Source: Stenotrophomonas rhizophila
GTDB lineage: Bacteria; Pseudomonadota; Gammaproteobacteria; Xanthomonadales; Xanthomonadaceae
Assembly: GCF_003651185.1 (NCBI RefSeq)
Contig: NZ_RCDC01000004.1
Span: 1,102,659-1,166,658, forward strand
Reading direction: 5' to 3'
Length of the DNA: 64,000 nucleotides
Shown here: one piece after another, positions 58,839 to 64,000 of the stretch
Numbering within the stretch: position 1 is the stretch's first letter
How the letters are laid out: each line of letters starts with the position of its first letter
Translations under genes and position numbers: made by a program
Notes under the pieces: generated by a model
The model's database searches: none
Told to the model about the DNA's origin: nothing
Seen by the model: only the letters and a program-made list of their open reading frames with translations

Positions 58839-59169
58839 GCAGAGGTCTCGGGTAGTACAGATCGGGGCATCCGGCAGATGGCCGGGCACCATAGGAAATC
58901 GGCATCGCTGTGGAGACAGCGATGCGGCACGGTATTGGCTGGATGTTGCAGATTGGTGTCAGGGCGTTGTGGGCGACGGCTGTCCGGCCCCCCTGGTCCA
59001 CTGGCTATGCGGCCGCGTTTTCTGGCGCGGATTATGCCCGGCCAAGGCGCGCGCCGGAAGGGCGGGGTTCGCGTTTGATGCTTTCCGGGCCATCGGTCAC
59101 GTGTCGCCCGGCACTTGTCGCCCTGGCAGCGGCGGCGAACACTGAACCGGTCATCCACGAGATCCCCGC
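58839..59169. other. Divergent intergenic region, TonB receptor / acetamidase
   Basis: 331 bp between two divergent starts, presumably holding both promoters. The only structure I see is the inverted repeat at 58902-58925. No gene. Confidence 0.6.
58902..58925. promoter_or_regulatory. Perfect inverted repeat upstream of the TonB receptor
   Basis: GCATCGCTGT-GGAG-ACAGCGATGC, 10-bp arms. It lies 64 nt before the receptor start codon; it could be an operator or an mRNA leader hairpin. Confidence 0.4.
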
Positions 59170-60495
59170 ATGTCCTCTCGCCCGCTGGCCTGCCTGCTCC
59201 TGTTGTTGTCCGCCTCGGCCGCCCAGGCCGCCGAACCGCCCGCACAGTGGCTGGTCACCACCGACCTGTGGGGAAACCCGGCCTACCAGCTGCTCACCCT
59301 GCCCGACCAGCAGGGTCCGGTGGAGGGGCGTTTCGATGGGGATAGTCTGCAGGGCAGCCGCCAGGGCACCACGCTGGCGTTTGTCGTCACCGGCAGCGAT
59401 GGCGCGACCTACCGCTTCCGTGGCGAGCAGACCGGCACGACCCTGCGCGGTACGGCCGATTATCCCGACACCAACGCCAGCGAGCGACGCGCGATGCATC
59501 CCTTCAGCGCGCGCCGCCTGCCCGAGCGGCCGGCCGGCGGCCCACGCCAGCATGACTTCGTGCCCACCTCCTATTCGAATGAGTTTTCGCCCCACCGCGC
59601 GCCCGTGCTGACGGTCTGGCCGGGCGACAGCGTGCGCACCACGACGCTGGATTCCGGCGGCGTGGATGCCAACGGCCAGACCCGGGCGCTGTTCGGCAAT
59701 CCGCAGACGGGGCCGTTCTACGTGATGGAGGCCGAGCCCGGCGATGTGCTGGCGATCCACATCAAACGCCTGCGCTTGAACCGCGGCTACGCCGATAGTC
59801 TGGACAGCATCGTGGGACGCGCGCTAACACCGGCCTTGGCAGCAAAGGCCACCGCACTGGACAAACCGGTGCGCTGGACCCTGGACCGCGAACGCGGCCG
59901 TGCCCGCCCAGAGGCGGCCACCGGCAAGCTCAAGGACTTCTGGGTGCCGGTCAGGCCGATGCTTGGCGGGCTGGCGGTGGCACCAGGGTTTGGCAACGCG
60001 CCGATCTCCACCGGCGACACCGGCCGCTTCGGCGGCAACATGGACTTCAACGAAATCCGCGAGGGCGCCACCGTGTATCTGCCGGTATCCCAGCCCGGCG
60101 CCCTGCTCTACCTGGGCGATGCGCACGCGCTGCAGGGCGATGGCGAAACCTCGCAGTACGCGCTGGAGACCTCGATGGACGTGGAGTTCAGCGTGGAGGT
60201 GATCAAGTCCCGTGCGCAGTCAGCGCCGCGGGTGGAATCAGCGACGCAGTTGATGGTCCTGGGCCAGGCCGGCTCGCTGGATGATGCCCTGCGCGCGGCC
60301 ACCGCCGGGATGGCGCAGTGGCTGGAACAGGACTACGGGTTGAGCCTGTCCGAGACGGCGCAGGTGCTGGGCAGTTCGGTCAGTTTCGTGGTGGCCAACC
60401 TGGCCGGGCGCAGCGTCGGGGTGGCGGCCAAACTGGACAAAGCCCTGCTGCAGCAGGTGGAACGCGCGCCCGCCACGGCGCGGGCCAGGCACTGA
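59170..60495 (+). CDS. Exported acetamidase/formamidase-family protein
   Basis: 441 residues with a signal peptide (PLACLLLLLSASAAQA), unlike most characterised cytosolic formamidases. An N-terminal extra domain (about 22-115) is followed by the FmdA/AmdA-type fold: PGDSVRTTTLDSGGVD, GPFYVMEAEPGDVLAIHIKRLRLNR, GGLAVAPGFGN, DTGRFGGNMDFNEIREGATVYLPVSQPGALLYLGDAHALQGDGE. These contain the Asp/His residues expected for metal binding. The substrate is unknown, probably a small amide. ATG 59170. Divergent from the TonB receptor. Confidence 0.87.
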   Translation: MSSRPLACLLLLLSASAAQAAEPPAQWLVTTDLWGNPAYQLLTLPDQQGPVEGRFDGDSLQGSRQGTTLAFVVTGSDGATYRFRGEQTGTTLRGTADYPDTNASERRAMHPFSARRLPERPAGGPRQHDFVPTSYSNEFSPHRAPVLTVWPGDSVRTTTLDSGGVDANGQTRALFGNPQTGPFYVMEAEPGDVLAIHIKRLRLNRGYADSLDSIVGRALTPALAAKATALDKPVRWTLDRERGRARPEAATGKLKDFWVPVRPMLGGLAVAPGFGNAPISTGDTGRFGGNMDFNEIREGATVYLPVSQPGALLYLGDAHALQGDGETSQYALETSMDVEFSVEVIKSRAQSAPRVESATQLMVLGQAGSLDDALRAATAGMAQWLEQDYGLSLSETAQVLGSSVSFVVANLAGRSVGVAAKLDKALLQQVERAPATARARH

Positions 60496-60599
60496 ACCCA
60501 ACGCAGGTCCCACTTGGCAGGCGCCGCCGGTCGGCGCTAGACTAGGCCCATTGCGGGGTACGGCCGAGGCCGGTGACGCCACGCAGCAGCAGCATACGT

Positions 60600-60675
60600 G
60601 GGGCCATAGCTCAGCTGGGAGAGCGCGTCGTTCGCATCGACGAGGTCAGGAGTTCGATCCTCCTTGGCTCCACCA
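60600..60675 (+). tRNA. tRNA-Ala, anticodon CGC
   Basis: 76 nt with encoded CCA. Acceptor arms GGGGCCA/TGGCTCC pair and include G3-U70, the alanine identity pair. The anticodon stem is CGTCG/CGACG with loop TTCGCAT, so the anticodon is CGC, reading GCG. The T arm is AGGAG/CTCCT with TTCGATC. A strong terminator follows. Confidence 0.97.
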
Positions 60676-60685
60676 CTATTCAACA

Positions 60686-60725
60686 GAACGCCCCGGGAAT
60701 CAGGTTCCCGGGGCGTTCTTGTTTC
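60686..60725 (+). terminator. Terminator after tRNA-Ala
   Basis: A 14-bp perfect stem (GAACGCCCCGGGAA/TTCCCGGGGCGTTC, loop of 5) then TTGTTTCT. It begins 10 nt after the tRNA CCA end. Confidence 0.9.
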
Positions 60726-60745
60726 TGCAGCCCGCGCGCGGTTGC

Positions 60746-60916
60746 TTACGCGCCCTCGGGATTGTCCTTGCGCTCCGGCCGGCGCGTGCCTGCATCATGG
60801 ATCGCCTGATCGGTCTGTCCCGGCCGCTGCTTGGCGGTTTCGTCCTGCTTGCGGTCCTGCTGGCTTTCTTCGATGCCTTCCTGCTTGCCGTGTTCGCTGG
60901 GCTTGGTGTCAGCCAT
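60746..60916 (-). CDS. Small hydrophilic protein (56 aa)
   Basis: [20 protein letters not shown].. continuing with Gln/Asp/Glu/Lys/Arg-rich sequence and no hydrophobic stretch, so likely disordered and cytosolic. I do not know its function. Support for coding comes from the coherent charged composition, a plausible start (ATG 60914-60916) and a stop just before the tRNA terminator. The opposite frames give Arg/Ala-rich shadow sequence. Confidence 0.6.
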   Translation of the reverse strand: MADTKPSEHGKQEGIEESQQDRKQDETAKQRPGQTDQAIHDAGTRRPERKDNPEGA

Positions 60917-61040
60917 AGGTCTACTCACTCGTGCGGGCGCCGGGGCGGCGCCTTCCCGGGCAGACTAACCAGCCGATCGTGATGCACAAATCACGATCGG
61001 CGCGGCCTCGCACACAGCGCGCTCACGCGTGAGGCGTCGG

Positions 61041-62063
61041 TCACTCCAGCTTGACCACCAGCTTGCCGAAGTTGCGCCCCTTGAGCAGGCCGAAGAACGC
61101 CTCGGGCGCGTTCTCCAATCCCGCCACGATGTCCTCGCGATACTGCACGCGGCCGTCCCTCAGCCACTGCCCCATGTCGTGCAGGAACGCGGGGAAGAAG
61201 GCGTGCAGATCGGACTGGATGAAGCCGCGCACGGTCAGGCGCTGGCGCAGCACCTGGCTCATGAAGCCGGGCAGCCGATCCGGCCCGGGCAGCACCGCGC
61301 CGCGCGCGTTGTAGGTAGCGATAGTGCCGCAGACCGGAATGCGTGCGAAGTCGTTGAGCAACGGCGCCACCGCATCGAACACATGCCCGCCGACGTTCTC
61401 GAAGTAGACATCGATGCCGTCGGGCACCGCCGCACGCAACTGCGCAGCGAAATCGTCGGCGCGGTGATCCAGCGCCACATCGAAGCCCAGCGTTTCCAGA
61501 TACGCGCGCTTCTGCTCGCCACCGGCAATGCCCACCGTGCGCGCACCCTGCAGCTTGGCGATCTGCCCGACCGTTGCGCCCACCGGGCCGCTGGCAGCAG
61601 CCACCACGAGCGTTTCGCCCGGCTGCAGCTTGCCGATTTCCTGCAGGCCCACGTACGCCGTGAATCCGGGCATGCCGTACACGCCCAGTGCAGTGCTGAT
61701 CGGCAGGCCGTTGTCTTCCAGCTTGCGGCTGAGCTGATCGCCGTCGATGACGGCATGCGTCTGCCAGTTACCCGGTGCCAGGACATGCTCGCCGGCCGCA
61801 ACATCCGGATGGTGGGAGGCGAGCACCTCGGCAACGGTGCGCCCCTCCATCACTGCATCCAGCGCAACCGGGGCGGCGTAGGACGGCCCTTCTTCCATGC
61901 GACCGCGCATATAAGGATCCAGGGACAGGTATCGATTGCGCAGCAGCACCTGGCCTGGGCCCAGCGCGGGAACCGGCACCTGTTCGACACGGAAGTTAGC
62001 CGCGACCGGGGCGCCGTTCGGGCGCGAAGCGAGCACGATGCGTTTGTTGGTGAGTGCGTTCAT
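61041..62063 (-). CDS. NADP-dependent oxidoreductase, CurA/LTB4-dehydrogenase type
   Basis: 340 residues, zinc-independent MDR superfamily. LSLDPYMRGRM, GMPGFTAYVGLQEIGKLQPGETLVVAAASGPVGATVGQIAKLQGARTVGIAGGEQK (NADP site) and DVYFENVGG are hallmarks of the CurA/prostaglandin-reductase group, which reduce enones such as curcumin. ATG 62061-62063. Stands alone on the minus strand; 62064-62289 upstream holds no gene I can support. Confidence 0.92.
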   Translation of the reverse strand: MNALTNKRIVLASRPNGAPVAANFRVEQVPVPALGPGQVLLRNRYLSLDPYMRGRMEEGPSYAAPVALDAVMEGRTVAEVLASHHPDVAAGEHVLAPGNWQTHAVIDGDQLSRKLEDNGLPISTALGVYGMPGFTAYVGLQEIGKLQPGETLVVAAASGPVGATVGQIAKLQGARTVGIAGGEQKRAYLETLGFDVALDHRADDFAAQLRAAVPDGIDVYFENVGGHVFDAVAPLLNDFARIPVCGTIATYNARGAVLPGPDRLPGFMSQVLRQRLTVRGFIQSDLHAFFPAFLHDMGQWLRDGRVQYREDIVAGLENAPEAFFGLLKGRNFGKLVVKLE

Positions 62064-62289
62064 CAGCGGATCGCTCCGGGGGAGATGAAAAAGGAATCCC
62101 GACAGTACGCCGTCCAGGCACGTCCAGACGGGGGGGCAAAACAGCGTTCCATCGGTGCGGCGCGATGCGGAGGTGGCCTGGCCTTTGCGCGACAGCGACC
62201 GACGCTCTGGATGGCGTCACAGCATTCCATCCATACGCTGCACCGATCATCCGTTGCCCGCGCCGCAGGCCAAGGCGCATGATCGCGTC

Positions 62290-62679
62290 ATGAACGTTCC
62301 CTCTTCCAGCCGACGCCGCTACCTGCTGCCCGTGTTGATGTCCGCCACCACGGTGTTCGGCTTGGCATGCTGGGCGATCCTGGCGACCGAGCCCGGTTGC
62401 CTGGCCGCGCAAGGCCATTGGTCGTCCGGTGCAGGCAAGTGCCACACGCGCCTGTGCCTGCTGCAGGGCGACTGCGGCGAGATGGCTTCACCTATCGTGG
62501 CATGCAACAAAGTGCAGGTCGGCGACAGCCGTGGCCGCGTGTACTTCCACTTGGGCAATCCCCTGCCTGGTGCGGGCGCCGAAGCGGAGTGGCCCGCAGG
62601 CAAAGCCGACAACGGCACGATCCGTGCACGCTTCGAGGATGAGCGGCTGGTCAGCCTGGCCTGCCCGGTCACGCCGTAG
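62290..62679 (+). CDS. Membrane-anchored or exported hypothetical protein
   Basis: 129 residues. One N-terminal hydrophobic helix (YLLPVLMSATTVFGLACWAILA) followed by a Cys-rich periplasmic-type part with cysteines at GCLAAQG, GKCHTRLCLLQGDCGEM, VACNKV and a final ACPVTP, suggesting disulfides. I do not recognise a family. ATG 62290 has a weak ribosome site. Its last 11 bp overlap the end of the convergent AraC-type gene. Confidence 0.65.
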   Translation: MNVPSSSRRRYLLPVLMSATTVFGLACWAILATEPGCLAAQGHWSSGAGKCHTRLCLLQGDCGEMASPIVACNKVQVGDSRGRVYFHLGNPLPGAGAEAEWPAGKADNGTIRARFEDERLVSLACPVTP

Positions 62680-63475
62680 TGCGTGCGCGCTTCCATTGCA
62701 GCGGGCTCATGCCCATCTCGATCCGGAACATGTAGTTGAACGCCGATGCCGAGGCATAGCCCAGCTCGTGCGCGATTACCGTGGGCGAACGCCCCTGCGC
62801 CAGCCACTCGATGGCGCGCAGCAGGCGCAGCCGCAACCGCCAGTCGCGCAGGCGCATGCCGGTCTCGCGTTCGAAATGGCGTGCCAGAGTCCGTGCCGAT
62901 GCCCCCAGCAACGGTGCCCAGTCCTCCACGCTGCGGGTATCGGCCGGCTGCTCGTAGAGTGCCTGGCACCAGCGCTGCAGGCGCGCGTCCTGCGGCCATG
63001 GCAGGTGCCGGGTGTGTTGCGGCTGGCGCGGCAACTGCGCGGTGATCAGCGTGCACAAGGTGGTGTAGTAGGTGCGGTCGTGATCGGGCACGGTGCGGTC
63101 GCGTTCGATGATCAGTTCGCGCAGCAGCGGTAACACTTCCAGGACCACGCAGCGCGTGGGCATGCCCAGATCCGGGGCATCATCCACGTACAGATTGCGG
63201 AATGCCGAAGTGCTCAACGCGCCGGTGTGATGCAGCGTGCCCGTCGGCACCCACAGCGCCTGATGCGGGGTGATCACGTGACGGGCCTGCCCCGCGCTGG
63301 CCTGCAGCACACCCGTGCTGGCGTGGACCAGCTGGTTCCAGCCGTGCACGTGCGGCGGGAAGCGCTCGCCCGCCTCCAGCCGCTGGCTGCGCGCCACCAC
63401 CGGCCACGGCAGACGCCGCAGCGGCGGCACCAGGACTTCGCGCCAACCCGGAGCAGTGGGTTCCGCCGTGGCCAT
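62669..63475 (-). CDS. AraC-family transcriptional regulator
   Basis: 268 residues: N-terminal cupin-like sensor (GERFPPHVHGWNQLVHASTGVLQ..ALWVPTGTLHHTG) and C-terminal double helix-turn-helix (VEDWAPLLGASARTLARHFERETGMRLRDWRLRLRLLRAIEWLAQGRSPTVIAHELGYASASAFNYMFRIEMGMSPLQW). ATG 63473-63475 chosen for the GAGGCG upstream; an in-frame ATG at 63487 is possible. Divergent from the MFS gene across about 95 bp, so it probably controls that gene. Confidence 0.92.
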   Translation of the reverse strand: MATAEPTAPGWREVLVPPLRRLPWPVVARSQRLEAGERFPPHVHGWNQLVHASTGVLQASAGQARHVITPHQALWVPTGTLHHTGALSTSAFRNLYVDDAPDLGMPTRCVVLEVLPLLRELIIERDRTVPDHDRTYYTTLCTLITAQLPRQPQHTRHLPWPQDARLQRWCQALYEQPADTRSVEDWAPLLGASARTLARHFERETGMRLRDWRLRLRLLRAIEWLAQGRSPTVIAHELGYASASAFNYMFRIEMGMSPLQWKRARTTA

Positions 63476-63568
63476 GTGACGCCTCATCGACAGGATGGGT
63501 CATTCTATCGAAAGACGCGGTCACCTCTGTCCACGGACCATGGGCCCTCCCCGCTGCCCTCCCCACCC

Positions 63569-64000
63569 ATGTCACTCTTGATCCCGCCTCCCCGCCACGC
63601 CTGGCAGGTCATCACGGCCGGCATCTGCGCGCTGGTACTCACGGTTGGCCTGGCGCGCTTTGCCTACACCCCGCTGCTGCCGGTGATGCGACTCGACGCC
63701 GGGCTCACGGCAGCCGGCGGCGGCTGGCTGGCAACGTTCAACTATCTGGGCTACCTGGCCGGCACTGTGCTGGTCGCCCGGGTCGGCGACATGCAGCTGA
63801 AATTCCGCTTCTACCGCATCGGACTGGTCCTGGCAGTGGTATCCACCGGCCTGATGGGCACCACCACGGACATGGCCACCTGGGGCGTGCTGCGCTTCGT
63901 GGCCGGCCTGTCCAGCACCGCCGGCCTGCTGCTCGCCTCCGGGCTGGTGCTCCATTGGCTGCTCGCCCATCAGCGCCGCCCACAGCTCGGCCTGCACTTC
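63569..64000 (+). CDS. YbfB/YjiJ-type MFS transporter (partial, cut by window end)
   Basis: 144 codons are visible with no stop before the window edge. MSLLIPPPRHAWQVITAGIC.., then LTVGLARFAYTPLLPVMR, GGGWLATFNYLGYLAGTVLVAR and LMGTTTDMATWGVLRFVAGLSSTAGLLLASG are typical of the YbfB/YjiJ family of twelve-helix transporters. Four helices are present so far. The substrate is unknown. It starts at ATG 63569, divergent from the AraC-type regulator, a usual regulator-transporter arrangement. Confidence 0.88.
   Translation, partial: MSLLIPPPRHAWQVITAGICALVLTVGLARFAYTPLLPVMRLDAGLTAAGGGWLATFNYLGYLAGTVLVARVGDMQLKFRFYRIGLVLAVVSTGLMGTTTDMATWGVLRFVAGLSSTAGLLLASGLVLHWLLAHQRRPQLGLHF

Overview
The window is about 64 kb of GC-rich chromosome from a gammaproteobacterium of the Xanthomonadaceae, most likely Stenotrophomonas or a close relative. 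The evidence is threefold. The arginine genes are of the xanthomonad type: acetylornithine carbamoyltransferase, a fused N-acetylglutamate kinase/synthase and an acetylcitrulline-type deacetylase. Short GTAG-headed palindromes resembling the SMAG/REP repeats of Stenotrophomonas are scattered between genes. Gene order and codon use are typical of the family. I see no prophage, IS transposase, CRISPR array or rRNA operon; this is mostly core chromosome.

Layout. 0.3-6.0 kb: pgaABCD operon for the biofilm polysaccharide PNAG, with a perfect CRP/Clp-type box upstream. 6.1-8.8 kb (minus): yciI-like, proB, proA (proline). 8.9-17.4 kb (minus): a large arginine cluster (argF', argG, GNAT, argE, argB/NAGS-K, GNAT, argC, argH). 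It is preceded by an ARG-box-like palindrome and a 33-codon leader ORF with clustered Arg codons that overlaps a textbook terminator/antiterminator arrangement, a candidate arginine attenuator and the most striking finding here. 17.5-21.5 kb: a secreted hypothetical protein, cysS, sufE-like, MFS transporter. 21.5-22.4 kb: gene-free, repeat-rich region with two inverted copies of a structured palindromic element and a degenerate heptamer array. 22.4-26.4 kb: a DksA-family protein with a histone-H1-like tail, yidD, dihydroorotase, M23 peptidase. 26.4-29.9 kb (minus): an mtaD-like deaminase, ubiG, gph/mupP-like phosphatase and a squalene/phytoene-synthase-like protein. 30.1-31.8 kb: divergent efp/epmB. 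31.8-35.7 kb (minus): trmJ, a PhnD-like periplasmic binding protein and a membrane GGDEF-EAL protein. 35.8-40.5 kb: suhB, htpX, gluQ, phbB, phaR. 40.6-48.1 kb (minus): nnr-tsaE-amiC-mutL plus two envelope genes. 48.2-54.9 kb: queG, xseA, an M48 protease, a sulfatase-modifying-factor-like lipoprotein and rnd. 55.2-60.5 kb: a serine hydrolase, a TonB-dependent receptor and a secreted acetamidase/formamidase. 60.6 kb: tRNA-Ala(CGC). 60.7-64 kb: small protein, CurA-like reductase, AraC regulator and an MFS transporter cut by the window edge.

Themes. Two c-di-GMP-related systems occur: PNAG synthesis, with PgaC/PgaD known to respond to c-di-GMP and a possible Clp site, and the PhnD/GGDEF-EAL pair. 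The arginine cluster appears to carry two layers of control, operator plus attenuator. The palindromic elements keep their folds while changing sequence, which suggests selection or propagation as a folded structure.
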